From positions 867,655,364 through 867,719,363 of the forward strand of contig NC_056743.1 of assembly GCF_019279795.1 (NCBI RefSeq): a DNA stretch of 64,000 bases, written 5' to 3'. The position numbers were made by a program, and so were the translations under genes. This document shows positions 1 through 11,200 of the stretch, in pieces. Numbering within the stretch: the stretch's first letter is position 1; every line of letters starts with the position of its first letter. The DNA is from Protopterus annectens. Taxonomy: Eukaryota; Chordata; Ceratodontiformes; Protopteridae. Below the pieces are notes generated by a model, which did no database searches, was not told the origin of the DNA, and saw only the letters and a list, made by a program, of their open reading frames with translations.

Positions 1-82
1 AAATTCATATTCATTTTTTCTGCACAAGATATTATGTATATCAATCACGCAGACCTTCTCAAACTGCCGGATGACACTATGC

Positions 83-99
83 GGGGGGGGGGGGGGGGG
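83..99. repeat. G homopolymer, 17 bp
   Basis: A run of 17 G lies inside the probable Penelope-like RT. It shifts or stalls that reading frame and is a likely site of length error in sequencing. Confidence 0.95.
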
Positions 100-164
100 T
101 AAATACACTAGGCTTATACAATACATTGTTATACCCAGCACTGTTGGCCATAATTGCACCTAAA

Positions 165-685
165 TTAATTTTTTCGGCAAAACAATTTTAAATCAACAAT
201 ACTTTCAGCAATGTTCACTCTCTTTGCAGGAACAAAAGATAGTCTCTTTGACAATAAATTTGCATGCTCGACAGTCGAGTTCTTCTGGGAATAATTGAAC
301 AATTTAAAATCTCTATCATTGTTGAAAACAATGGTATATGGCACAAGGCTGCAGCCAAAATTGCCTCCGTCACTGATAGATACAGTTACCTCCGATACCA
401 TTGCTTCTGCTTCTTCGGCTTCACTCCCTCTAGTCTGTATTGGTCCTCCTGACCATTCATATCTCTCTCCTTCTCCTTGTGAATTCGCTCGGACCTGTGG
501 ATCCCACCATTCTCTAAAGGGAAGTTCTGGCCGTTTCCACAACCCCCTGAAGACGTGTCATTTCCTGCATTCTGAGACACCACTTGCCTCGCTGCACTAT
601 TCAAGTTCATATTACTGTTGCCATGACAACCAGGTGGCCGTGGATACGCCCTATGATGGGAATACTGATACAAATCTCTATTCAA
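165..685 (-). pseudogene. Penelope-like RT, N-terminal part, frameshifted
   Basis: Two overlapping minus-strand frames (386-685 and 165-542) carry one reading with a frameshift between them. The first part is low complexity, rich in N, G, S and Q, and includes YSHHRAYPRPPG, as expected for a linker before the RT core. The second part has an acidic stretch (SEAEEAEAMV) and then the LSKRLSFVPAKR motif, which marks the entry into the RT domain. The catalytic YxDD region would lie beyond position 1, outside the window, so activity cannot be judged. An LTR-element Gag is an alternative for the low-complexity part, but it would not explain the LSKRLSFVP motif. Confidence 0.45.
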
Positions 686-1474
686 TTTTTTGATTTTGTT
701 TTGAAAAACTTATTACATTGTTGGTCAGTCTTTGGAAACAAATTACTGTAATTCGTTTCATAGTTGAAAAATAAAAGATCACCACGTATTTTTCTATCAA
801 GCTCATCAATAAATTTGGATTAAGTCTCTATTTCAAAGCCATTATATTTGACCATAATTTTTAAAATATCACAGCCAGTCTTATTGAATAGTTCGTACAA
901 TTCAGTTAGCATCTCGGGCTGATTTTCAACCACGTTTGGGTACCGCCATACCCAGAGACCCTTGGGTATACATTTCAGCCGGACACATTCAGTAAATATA
1001 CATTCAGTATAAGAGATTGCAAGCCACGAAAGAGCTGCTTGTCCAAAGACGCTAACAATTCAGCTAAACATGGTGTTTGCTCACAGAAATCCACACCCCT
1101 AACATCCATGTTCACCTCAGCTTGCCTGTTGATAGTAAATTTGTTCTATTTCCATTCATCTAATAATGGCAAGCTACTACAATTTAACACACTTACTTGT
1201 TCTCTTGAATTCTTCTGGCTCTGTTGTGTTAAAGGTAGCCCCAGGCTGAATATCAAAGAATCGCTTACACCTGTGTTACCAGCCATAAGATGAGACAGTT
1301 GATTATTGATAAGATTCACTTGTTCTAAAAGCACTGACAAGCTCACACCTCCCTGGGTGTTGAGTGTCCAAAACAATGCTTGACTTGGGAGAAGACATTG
1401 AACCAACACTGATGAAATAATCACTGACCAACCATAAAAATAGAACACAACCCACAACAGTTTACACTGAGGGG

Positions 1475-2245
1475 GAACCTTCCCATGCTGCAAGTAACAA
1501 CAGTGAATACAATGAGCAATCCAATTGGAAATGGTTTGTTTTGAAATAGCTTTACCCTGAGAGCCCCAGGAGCAAAACTAACCAACTGTTCAGATTTTCT
1601 AAAGGATTTATTCCCAAGTAAAATCTCAGCTGTCTATGCACATCAAGAGTGCAGAATCCTTTCCCCTTTATTCTGGGGACTGCTGAAAAAAAGTAGGCAG
1701 GTGAACAGACTGGTTAGGGGTTAAACTGGAAACTACCTTAGGCATAAAGGAAGGAATAGTTCTCAGAGAAACTCGATCTGAATGAAAAACAATGATAGGT
1801 TCTACTGTCATTAAGGCTTGCAGCTCCGAAACCCTTCTTGCCGAAGTAATAGCCAAAAGAAAGGCAGTCTTCCAGGAGAGAAACTACAAATCTGCAGAGG
1901 CAGCTGGTTCAAAGGGAGGCAGAGTAAGCTTTTCCCGGACAAAATTAAGATCCCAAGCAAGAGTCGGAGCTCTTCTGAGAGGTCTTAAGATTGCTAGCTC
2001 CCCTCAGGAACTGCTTCACCAGGGGGTGAGAAAAAATGGGTTGCTCAAAAGAACAATGAGCAGAAGTTGCTGAAGCGTGAATTTTCATTGAAGAAAAGGA
2101 AAGTCCACCATAAAGCAATCCTGCTAGGTAATCAAGAATGAGGGAAAGAGAAGGATGAGAAGAGTCTTCTCCTTGTGCTAGGCCTCCTGGCCTCATAAAG
2201 AACTTCAACCACCTGTAGGGAAAGATTTAAAATATTAGCCAGGCA
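1475..2245 (-). pseudogene. Tyrosine recombinase (DIRS copy 0), C-terminal half missing
   Basis: Encodes the enzyme that joins the circular DIRS cDNA into the chromosome. The visible core motif is ITSARRVSELQAL (about 1815-1855), where the SARRVSEL arginine is the first catalytic Arg of the family. Downstream, SQGKAISKQTISNWI matches the same region of copies A and B. The reading ends near HGKVPP at about 1475, before the HSTR box, Trp and nucleophilic Tyr seen in copy A. The protein would therefore lack three of the catalytic positions. The upstream SAP-like DNA-binding part is broken by shifts around 1945-2208. Confidence 0.85.
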
Positions 2246-2426
2246 GTTAAATGCCGAGTTTGATGAGGAGGATGAAGGAACTTTCCCCCCTCCTGAACCA
2301 ACAGATCTGGTACCAGGGGAAGATGCCAAGGATGAGCCTGGGAAAGGCTGCGAAGGAGGGGAAACCAGTGCTGCTTGGGCCAATCTGCAGCTATCAGAAT
2401 AGCCTTTGGTTTTTCATCCCTTATCT

Positions 2427-3990
2427 TTAGCAGCACTCAGGGAAAAAGAGACAGAGGAGGGAATGCATAAACTGAGAGATGTGTCCATGGGAAGGACAAC
2501 GCATCCCCCCTCCAAGCTTTGTTGTGAAACACCCTGATGCAGTAGGGTGGAAGGAGATGACTGGTGTGAGAAGAATAAAGATCCACTTGTGGGGTGCCCC
2601 AATGCTGAGTGATGCGATGGAAATGATCTTGTTCAGTTGCCACTCGTGAGGATCCAGAACATGCCTGCTCAAATGATCCGCCAAGGAGTTTAACCTCCCT
2701 GGAAGATACTGGGCTATGAGATGTATGCCCATGGATGCTGCTATGGACCACAGTCTCATGCTCTCATGCTTTGTCTGCACAAGGGGTAAGAGCAAATCCC
2801 CCCTGCTTGTTGATGTACCACATGACTGTGGTATTGTCTGTCCTGGTCAGCAGAGTCCCAGGGTACAGAAGGTCCTTGAAAGCCAGCAGGGCCTTCAATT
2901 CTTTTAAGTTTATGTGTAGACGAATCTGCGGGGTGCTCCCAAATCCCCTGTATGTCCCTGCCTTCCAGATGATCCCCCCCATGCAACATCTGAGGAGTCT
3001 GTGGTGGAAGTCTGGCTGGCAGGTGGTGGGCGGAAAGGCAGACCCTTGTTCTGAGAACAGGCTGTCGCCCACCAGAGGAACTCCATTTGTAGATAGGGAA
3101 TTAGGGGAAGAATCAAGTCCAAGTCATGTGTGTGTTGACACCAAAGATTCTTGAGGTACCATTGAAGTTCTTATATGCAGCCTTGCAGATGGAATCATCA
3201 AAATACATGAAGCCATGAACCCCAGTGCTTGCAGGAATTGCCTTGCAGAGAGCTGGGTCATGCTTACCAAGTTCATAAAGTAATCCGAAAGATCTTGCTT
3301 CTGTTGAGGGAGGAATACCATCTGGGTGGCTGTATTCAGACTCACTCCCAGGAAAACAATCTCCCTTGTAGGAACCAACTTCGACTTCTTTTCGTTGACA
3401 GTGTAACCCAAACAGGTGAGAATGTTCTTCACAAAGTCCAAATCCTTTTCTAGTTGTTCTGGGGAGTTTGCTTGAATGAGAGTCGTCCAGGTAAGGATAA
3501 ACATGAATGTTTCTCTGCCTGCAAAAAGCAATGGCTGGAGCCAGGCACTTCGTAAAAACTCTGGGAGCAGTAGACAAGCCAAAGGGCAGTGCAGAGAATT
3601 GAAGCGAAGGAACTGCCTGCAACTTTCCCTTATTGGGATGTGCAGATAAGCCTCCTTGAGATCTAAAGTTACCAGCCATGAATCCTTGCCCAGCATTGGC
3701 AGTAACTGTTGAAGGGTGAGCATCTTGAATTTGGAAATGACCAGAAAAGTGTTTAGAATAGACAGATCCAGAATAGGACGCCAGGTGCCCCATTTCTTGG
3801 GTACCAGAAAAAAAGTCTTTAATAAAAATCTAGGCCTGCCTGATTTGCAGGAACTGGCTTTATAGCCCCCATAGTCAGTAGAGAAGAAATTTGAATTTCT
3901 ACCTGTGCCCTGAGAGTTCTGGGTATGTATGGGTACCCTGCAGAACAGGGAAGGTGTGAAAATAAAACTTGTAGCCTTGGTGTACTATAC
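2427..3990 (-). pseudogene. Reverse transcriptase-RNase H (DIRS copy 0)
   Basis: Two main frames (3113-3793 and 3124-3723) carry the RT. LVTLDLKEAYLHIPI holds the first catalytic Asp, and the catalytic box is YLDD in HVYPYLDDS near 3490. LGYTVNEKKSKLVPT is the thumb/connection phrase shared with copy B. RNase H follows at 2764-3072 with LLTRTDNTTVMWYINKQGG. The end of the domain is at 2620-2700 with YLPGRLNSLADHLSRH and HEW. Upstream, 3819-4001 holds the entry to the RT domain. The region is cut by several frameshifts. DIRS RTs replicate the element through a template without LTRs. Confidence 0.88.
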
Positions 3991-4041
3991 TGAGCACCCA
4001 TTTGTCATCTGTGATGGTAGACCATAGCTCTGCGAACCTGG

Positions 4042-5938
4042 CTAACCTTTCCCCAAAGGAAACCCAGGGCCTGCAGAGGTAGGCACAAGAAGGCCTGAGT
4101 CATTGAGACAGTTTGCTTTGGGAGTTGGCGTAGAACTCCCCGATTTAGCAGAAGAATGCCATTGTTTAGCCCTTTGAGGAGCCGAAGCCGGCCCTCTGGA
4201 AGATCTGAAACCCCTAGGCCTAGAGCGACCCTGCTTGGCAGGATCTGGGAAAGACCAATTCTTAGAAGGATAATGCCTGCTTAACAGAGGAGGCTGAACC
4301 TGAAGGAAATCTTTTACAGCTTGTATACATTTTGCCTTATCCTCCAACTTTTTCGGTACCTCCTCAGCCTGATTACCAAAAAGATTGCCTTTGTGCAAAG
4401 GAGCATCCAGCAATTTAGATTTAACAGGTTCAGCAAGAGGCTGCTCCCTGAGCCAAGCATGCCTCCTAACAACGGAACCAGTCGCTGCTGCTCTGCAGGA
4501 AGCCTCCAAAGTGTCAAAACCACAATGAAGAGAATGCTTATTAATCAAAGTGGCAGAATTCAGTAAGTCTTGCAAATCTTTGTTCTCCGACATGGAAGGA
4601 ATATCCCCAAGTTTAGCCTTAACAGTCTCCATGTTGCTGATACTTAAGCATCTGGAAAAGACAATTCACGGATCGAATGGCAAGAGTTGCAGAGGTATAG
4701 ACTTTTTTACCCAACCTGTCCAGGGCCCTGGACTCCTTATCAGAAGGCACGGGGTTTTTAGCAATAGTAGCCTTAACACCCTTGGGGCCTTGAGAAATAA
4801 TCTCAGGATCAACAGTAAGGTTTTTGAAAAGGAATTGATGAGATTCAGGAACCCTATAATACCCATCAGGTTTTCTGGGGGCAGGAAGAACAGAATTAGG
4901 AGTTAAAGAATGTTTCATAAAAACATCATCCACAACTTCCAAAATTGGAGGCATAGCCAGAGGTTTATGCTGTGGCAAACCAAAGAATTCCCCAATTCTT
5001 TACTTAGACAGTGGAAAATCCTGACATTCCCATTTAAAGTGCTCCCTTAGAGTATTCAAAGCATCCCCAAAGGAAAAATCTTCTGGAGGGGAGGAAGAAA
5101 GGAGAGTCCTCAGTATCAGAATCCTCAAAGCCAGAAAAAAGTTGAGAATTTCCTTCCTCACCAGCAGACATACTGGAAATCTCAGAATCTGAAACAGACA
5201 AAACATCAGGTGAAAAATCCCTAGCCCTCTTGCAGGTGGGGGGGTGAGAGCCCCTAATCAGGGAAAGAAGATCACCAGACATCTTAACCAACTGGAACTG
5301 AGGCACAAGAGGGGAGGCTGACGCCTGCTTGTGTGTAGGTTTGCGGCTGGAAGGTTTACTAGCAATCCGGAGGGACTCGGGAGGCCTAGCAACTGCAAAA
5401 GTCTGAACTAAGGTAGTCTGATCTGGTTCTGGTCTCATGTCGAAAAGAAGCGTTAGAAGCCGGTGCCTGCAAAGCAGCTCCGGACCCATCAGAGGCAGCA
5501 ACAGGCGGAGGGTCTGAAGATGAAATAGCAGCCTGCGGCATGGAGGACTCTGTAAAGGTCTTGCCAGAGGCCTGCAACTGAAAATCTGCAGACTGCAGGG
5601 GCTGCGAAAGTGCTTCACTGACTACCGCTGTGCTGACTACCAATTTCCACAGGTGCGTTGTCAGCGGATTTAACCCTAGGCCTGTCCCGGTCCTCGTCTT
5701 TGCGTTTAATAGGTATATCCAAAGTTGGGAGACCAGAACCGACGAACTTAGGCCAGACACCGAAATGCTTATACAAGAGCTTAGCTCTACGGCGTATGGT
5801 ACATGGGTTAAAGGAAGCACAGAAATCGCAGTTAGGGAAGTCGTGCTCAAGGCCCAATCAAGTTATACAATAGGAATGGAAATCATGGTGCGGAATCTGT
5901 TTTCCACAGGCAAGACAGTTATTACCTTTATCTGACAT
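4042..5938 (-). pseudogene. Gag-like protein (DIRS copy 0)
   Basis: Starts at an ATG at 5938 with MSDKGNN followed by CxxC (CLAC), GKQIPHHDFHSYC, LGLEHD and CDFC. This is the zinc-binding N-terminus conserved in copies A and B, but here one cysteine of the CCHC-like unit reads as Trp (CITW). The central part is Ser/Pro/acid rich. It includes LISLIRGSHPPT and a GEEGN/DSDTEDSPF stretch (about 5100-5300). The C-terminal part (4042-4632) is basic and includes QVQPPLLSRHYPSK. A 'DDVFMKHSLTPNSVLPAPRK' segment at 4880-4925 is shared with the Gag of copies A, B and D. Stops and shifts occur throughout. Confidence 0.8.
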
Positions 5939-6099
5939 TCGTTAAAGCAAGAAAAGAGGATCCCCAATGGGGTACTTATCTGAAGGTATCTTCAACTTGG
6001 TAGTCGGAAAGCAAAAAAGGTAAACGGTGGACCAGCACTAGTGCGAATTGCATCTGCTTCGGGCTCCTCGGCAAGAAAGACTGAGGAAATGGAATCATC

Positions 6100-6253
6100 T
6101 GCCTCCCTTTATACCGGATGTTCTGACATCAGTTTTACAACCGACAGCGACTGACGTCATATACCAAGGACGCTGGTATTCGGGCCGACTGAGGTCTACT
6201 GGGAGCCAGAGAACCCATATGCGAGGACTGAAACAGTGAAACACGAAGAACAT
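6100..6253 (-). repeat. Terminal inverted repeat (5' end) of DIRS copy 0
   Basis: On the minus strand this reads gttcttcgtgtttcac, cagtagacctcagtcggc and TGACGTCA, then a TATA-like tataaagg near 6105-6120. The arrangement is the same as the ends of copies A, B and D, where a TGACGTCA block sits upstream of a TATA box and the Gag start. It is the likely promoter of the copy. Confidence 0.75.
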
Positions 6254-6759
6254 CTTAACTGACCAGCAATGGAAGATTGTTAGTGGACTGCTGATTCTTG
6301 AAAGCAAACAAGAGAAGAGTGCATCTTCAGTGGCAGGAGAGCTCTGAAGGGTATGGCACTCAGCCCTGACTTTTTATATATCTCAGCTCGAGCTAATTGT
6401 TTACGTGCATGGAAGCTACCAGGATATAACCCATATAGCTAAGGCTACTGCAGCAGTGATTCATACGACAACGCTCTTCCGTGTAGGGAGGACTATCCTT
6501 GTCTTTTGCAAAGACAGCTGCTTCCTGGTCCTTCAATTTCTCTCCCTAGGGTACTAAAAAAGCTGGAGACCTGCACCTAGCAAGTTCAAAATGGGTGGGT
6601 CTGCTCACTCTAAATGCAGCAGCAGCACACAACAGGTCAACATGAGGGCACCTCAGAATCAAAGGAAATTCTAGCCAAAGGATGGCCAAAACAGGTATGC
6701 ATCAAGACTAATATTGGCATCAGACAGTTTTCCCTTTGAACGTACCCCCCCCCCACAAG
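6254..6759. other. Unassigned unique sequence
   Basis: No coding potential, terminal repeats or SINE boxes recognised. It is old flanking DNA between DIRS copy 0 and the SINE. A short C-run lies at 6745-6754. Confidence 0.6.
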
Positions 6760-7020
6760 TGTAGATCACGCGATAGCACAGTGGTAATGCTGTCACCTCC
6801 CAGCAAGAGGTTCTTCGGTTCGAGTCTCGGCTGGGGCGCCTTCTGTGTGGAGTCTGCATATCCTCCCTGCATTCGTGTGGGTTTCCTCAGGGTGCTTCAG
6901 TTTCTTCCCATGTTACAAAGACATGCAATCTGGAGCATTTCTCCCTGGGCCTCCGCTGAAAATTGGCTTTGTTCAAAGTCTGACTTTCCCAGTTAACAAA
7001 TGTTAAATAAATAAATACAT
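6760..7020 (+). mobile_element. tRNA-derived SINE with L2-type 3' tail
   Basis: Pol III boxes are clear. The A box is tagcacagtgg (6774-6784) and the B box is ggttcgagtct (6817-6827). The body (6845-6925) carries the phrase cgtgtgggtttcctcagggt and gacatgca, a central domain I recognise from many vertebrate SINEs (V-SINE type, from memory). The 3' part (6935-7015) has tccctgggcctccgctgaaa, tttcccagttaac and a (TAAA)n end. That tail matches the 3' end of the L2-like LINE at 14790-14860 and, in reverse, at 7770-7860. The match implies mobilisation by an L2-type reverse transcriptase. Confidence 0.85.
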
Positions 7021-7021
7021 C

Positions 7022-7769
7022 TCAGTCAAAGCTGGTGAACATCTGGGACTGTTTCGTGTGCAATGAAGGTGTACGTCACAAGAAAGCCAACTCAAATAAG
7101 ACCCAAGTCTCTGCTTCCTCAACTTCATCTACTTTCTCACTACTGCCTGTTTCTACAAACACAATTAAGAATCTCCTCCTCCTCAAACTCAAAGCCTGCT
7201 CTATCTCTCCTGACTACCTTCCTGTAGAATATCTCATGACAGCGAATGCCATTGCATATCCTATATCCATACTCATTAACAAATCTATCCTACAAGCTTA
7301 TATTCCAACACACTGGAAAAAATCCTTCATTATACCATTACACAAAGGTATCAACTCCACTGAAATGTCCAGCTACCGACCCACTGCCTTACTGTCCCCA
7401 ATCCCTAAACTCCTTGAAAAATGCATCCACACACAAGTACTCCACTACCGCCTTAACAATCAACTCCTCACTTCTACACATCATGCCTTTAGACCAGCTC
7501 ACAGTACTAACACAGCTCTATTATCCTTCACTGACACAGCAAACAAAACTAGCAACTCAGGCAAATGTGCTCCTTGACCTATTTAAGGTCTCTGATACAG
7601 TTTCCCATCATCTTATACAAAAGCTCAATAACCTTGGAGTATCCCACTAGTTACCCAATAGACAGCAGGTAGTTAAATGGCTAGACTTCCTCTTCTTTCC
7701 AGGATATCTCAACTGGAGTCCCCCAAGGCTCTATCCTTAACCCCACTCTTATTCAGCATCTTTACTAAT
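7022..7769 (+). pseudogene. L2-like LINE reverse transcriptase, upstream half (plus-strand copy)
   Basis: Plus-strand non-LTR RT. YPISILINKSILQAYIPTHW, SFIIPLHKG and SYRPTALLSPIPKLLEKCI are typical of the L2/CR1 clade fingers. HHAFRPAHSTNTALLSFTD follows, then a shifted frame with VLLDLFKVSDTVSHHL (the AFDT block, degraded) and the GSIL block near 7725-7735. The reading breaks at 7769 in 'FTN' of the palm, exactly where the minus-strand LINE begins. It resumes at 13540 with DLYTFSQQ and the YADD box. Two shifts and several stops make it dead. Confidence 0.88.
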
Positions 7770-7790
7770 TTATTTATTTATTTATTTGCA
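7770..7790. repeat. (TTTA)n LINE tail
   Basis: Tetranucleotide tract forming the 3' terminus of the minus-strand L2-like element. The same tail type ends the SINE at 7005-7020. Confidence 0.9.
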
Positions 7791-8260
7791 GTTGGTTTAC
7801 CAGGATAGTCCATTGGGCCAAAATGAACCCGTTTTCAATGGAGTCCTGGGGAGAAAAGCTCCAAACAATCGATGTTACAGTAGGTTATATGATAGTTATA
7901 CAATTGTAAAAGATTCAAGCAAAAAATTACAAATAATACAGCAAACATTACAAATAATACAAACTAGAGATGAAACTTACAGATGATACAGACTAAAAAG
8001 GAATGTAGCAAAGTAAATAAAGAGAAGTCAATTACATATCAGGAATCATACACTTAAGAGGTACAGCGTAGTGTATTCTTGCAGGTACAATAATAATAAT
8101 AATGTATGAGTTAGGAGAAATGATAAAAGGAAATTGCAGGTGTAATCAAGAGAAGGAAAGGGAGATGGAAATTGCCAGTGTTAGTTATGTGGGGTGGGAG
8201 CAAGGGCATTCCCACTGGGATACTAGATGTGAATGAAGGGATTTTTTGAAAATAAAATGG
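7791..8260 (-). other. 3' UTR of minus-strand L2-like LINE
   Basis: Reverse-strand reading includes the ggactccattgaaaacggg phrase and the gtaaacca block before the tetranucleotide tail. These are homologous to the 3' end of the plus-strand copy at 14795-14855. An (aat)n run lies at 8089-8104. No ORF of interest. Confidence 0.7.
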
Positions 8261-11200
8261 TTAGAGGTGATACGAATAGATGGTGGAGATGATACGAATA
8301 GATGGTGGTAGGGAGTTCCAGAGGCGTGCTAGACCATACGATAGAAGATTTTTGCCTGGGGGACGAGTTGGTTTGTACACTTCTAACAGATTTTGGTTGT
8401 TAGACCTTAATACTCTATCAGGTAGGTGCATTTTAAAGGCAGAAGACAGGTAGGGACAGAGGGAGGGGTTGAAAATGAGCTTGTGTGCAAGAGTTAGTTG
8501 AGTATAGGTGAGATGCTTGGGTAGTTCTAGCCATTTTAGTTGTTGGAAAGAGGAACACTGGTGGGTGGAGGACTTATGGCTGGTAGCGAACTTGGCGATT
8601 TTGTTGTAGCAAGAAGAAAGTTGTGTTTTCAGAGAGGACTGTAGATTAGTTAGAAATGGAGCTCCATAGAGAAGGGAGAGGATAAGAAAGGAAGTAGAGA
8701 GAGTGATTTTAGTGGCAGGTGTAAGGTAGTGATTTTGCCGATAGAGCATACCTAGTTTTTGATGGGTTTTTTTGATATTTAGTTGTAAATGGGAGTTGAA
8801 TTTGAGTTGGTTATCAATTTGGACCCCAAGTAATTTGGTCTCTGACACCAGCTCCAGAGGTGTGTTATTTTGACTAGTAATAGAGAATGTGTTTATATCG
8901 GAAGAGGTGACTTTAGGGGGGGGGGGGGGGTGAATACCGTTAATTTGGTTTTAGAGGCATTGTGTGCTAGGCTATTTCTTTTCATCCATTGCTCAGTGGT
9001 TGAAAAAGCATCTTGAGTAAGCTTTAGGAGTGTAGGAATAGATGTGGCAGAGCAGATTATACTTGAATCATCTGCATATTGGATGATGTTTGAGAAAGGG
9101 ATAGAGTTGCGGAAATAATTTATAAATATGTTAAAGAGGAGGGGACCCAATATGGAGCCTTGGGGAGCACCGGTTGGGGTATTTAGAAATGAGGTGGCGG
9201 CCTTTTTCCATTTTACTGCTTGACATCTGTTGGATAAACAGCTGGAGAACCAGTTCAAAGAAGGAGATAAGTTAAGTTTTAAGAGTTTAGTTAAAAGCAG
9301 GCTGTGTGAGATAGTATCAAAGGCCTTAGAGAGGTCAAGTAGTAGGGTAGAAACAATAAGACCAGAGTCCCTGGCTTTGTTAACAGTTTCAAGGAAGAAG
9401 AGGAGGGCTGTCATAGTGCTGTGACTTGGTCTGAATCCATGTTGTGTGGGAGTTAGTAGGTGATTATCTAAGATGTGGTAGGAGTTGAAGTTGGATACAC
9501 TTTTCTAGGAGTTTAGAGATGGGAGACAGGATAGCAATTGGGCAGAAATTAGTAACATTGTTATTGTTGCTGCCTTTATGTAAAGGTATGATAAAGGCCT
9601 TTTTCCAGATTTGGGGAACTATGCTTTCTTGGATAGACCGGTTGATTAGAATGCTAATGGGGGTAGGCAATTGCTTCAACAGCTATGCTAAGAAAGTAAG
9701 AAGGGATGTTATCAGGAGCATTAGTGCATGGCTTCAGTTTCAGGAGGAGTTTTTTTTTACAGTAGATGTGGGTATAGGTTTTAATGAGAATAGTGGGCAG
9801 AGTGGAGAGGGGGTGTTAGGGGGTGAAGAAGATGAGGAGGAAATGAGAGTAGGAGAAGAGGTGGAGGGTAGAGAGTTAGTGGATGAGAGTGAGGGAGTGG
9901 TAGCAGTGCAGGGTGAAGTGTTGGTAAGGGAGGATGGGGGTGAATTGGAGAATGTGTTGTTAGAGAACGAAGAGGTTAATTTGGAAATAGATTCAATGAA
10001 AAAAAGAGTTAAATTGGGTAGCTAAGTCTGTATCAGGGGCATTATGGTCTGGGGTGGGGGGCTCTGGTTTGCTGGGGTTAAGTAGAGTAGAGATACCGTT
10101 CCAGAATTTCTGAGGATTTGTTTTATTATTGTTTTGGAGTATGGTGAAGTAATTTTGTCGACCAGAGATGATGAGCTTTTTTTACTTTATTTCTAAGTGT
10201 TTTATATTCATTATGAATAAGGGGGGGCCCTGTTTTTGTGGTAGTGTGCCCAGACTATCTCTGTAACGCATGGTTGCTAGTGTGTTTTTGGTAAGCCAAG
10301 GGGCAGTTTTAATTTTTATTCTCTTTGTCCTTAAGGGAGCATGGAAATCTAGCAGCTTTAAGAATGTTGAGTTGAAGTGGGCAACTGCGTTATCTAGAGG
10401 TAATGTTTTTAGACAATTCCAGTTTATTGCTTTACAGAGTTAGAAAAGGTTGATGGGTTAAAGTTTTTTTGGTTACGGACAGTAATATAATTATGGGTGC
10501 GATGTAGGAGTAATGGGAATCGATGCGTGAAGATGGGTATGTGGTCACTAAGAGGGTCGGGAAGAGTACCACTGTCAGAGAAATAATGAGGATGAGAGAC
10601 TAAAATCCAGTCCAGAATACTGCCGCTAGAGAGGTTTTTTGAGGGGCGTGTTATAGAGTTGATTAGCTGTGAAAAATTGTAGAGGTTGATGTGTGGGGGT
10701 TTGTAGGAGACTGAATGGAGGCCCAATTAATATTCATGTCTCCCAAGATAATTGTTTCATTGCTAATGTTATTGGAGAGCCAGGAGAGGATGTCTTCGAG
10801 TGTGGAAATATTATCCCCTGGGGGGATGTAGAGGGAAGCTATACATATGTGCTTGTGTTTGTTAACTTGAAGTAGTGTTAAGAGTAGTTCAGCGTTATTA
10901 AATTGAGGAGTAGGTTTGTTGTAGGGAGTAACTGACAAGGAGGATGAGTATAGGAGAGCTACTCCTCCCCCTTTTTTGTGGGACCTGTCTTTTCTAATGA
11001 TAGAATAGTTTGGTGGAATTATTTCAGAGTCTTTTCTATGGGGTTTTAACTATGTTTCTGAGATGGAGAGGATGTCAGGTTTATTATGTATGAGCCAGGC
11101 ATGGAGGTTTGGGATTTTGTTAACTATACTTTGGGAGTTTAAAGAAGTAAGTAATATGGACTTGTCTGTAATGGTTGAGGTGGGGGGGCCCGGGTTAGGA

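Larger units (their letters stand above)
1..1474 (-). mobile_element. Probable Penelope-like (Neptune-type) retroelement fragment
   Basis: Read on the minus strand, a series of broken frames runs from about 1474 to the window edge. Around 165-300 the translation contains LLSKRLSFVPAKR followed by a DLKLFCRKN stretch. This resembles the start of the reverse transcriptase of Penelope-like elements, where an 'LSKGLNFxP' phrase precedes a short helix with 'DLxxFxR'. Continuing to position 1, the phrase IRQFEKVCVIDI fits the next conserved block. Upstream (680-900) lies a charged segment with ELDRKIRGDL, like the N-terminal extension of Neptune elements. Frames are broken by several stops and by the G-tract at 83-99. 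The upper boundary is set by the DIRS copy beginning at about 1475. The family call rests on remembered motifs and is moderate. Confidence 0.5.
1475..6253 (-). mobile_element. DIRS retrotransposon copy 0, 3'-truncated
   Basis: A minus-strand tyrosine-recombinase retrotransposon. From high to low coordinates it has a terminal repeat (about 6100-6253), Gag (5938-4042), RT and RNase H (3990-2427), and the first half of the recombinase (2245-1475). The right end finishes in gaagaacat, like copy A, and contains the TGACGTCA and CGGGCCGACTGAG blocks shared with copies A and D. The lower end stops inside the recombinase just after the QHGKVP phrase, so the HxxR half, the internal complementary region and the left terminal repeat are missing. 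All frames carry stops or shifts, so it is an old, dead copy. Confidence 0.9.

Noticed and set aside
264..693. Plus-strand open frames opposite the left-edge element
   Set aside because: They are the antisense of the probable Penelope-like reading, and their composition shows no domain.
1039..1493. Open frames on both strands (84 and 115 codons) before DIRS copy 0, one with a membrane-like N-terminus
   Set aside because: The minus-strand frame begins in DIRS recombinase sequence (QHGKVP) and crosses the junction, so its start is an artefact. No family recognised.
6700..6830. Possible tRNA gene at the SINE head
   Set aside because: A and B boxes are present, but no complete cloverleaf acceptor stem is evident, and the sequence runs on into a SINE body and LINE-type tail.
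9519..10025. 168-codon plus-strand frame rich in Glu, Gly and Val
   Set aside because: It is the complement of the Thr/Pro/Ser-rich linker and RT of the minus-strand LINE. Its composition is a mirror effect.
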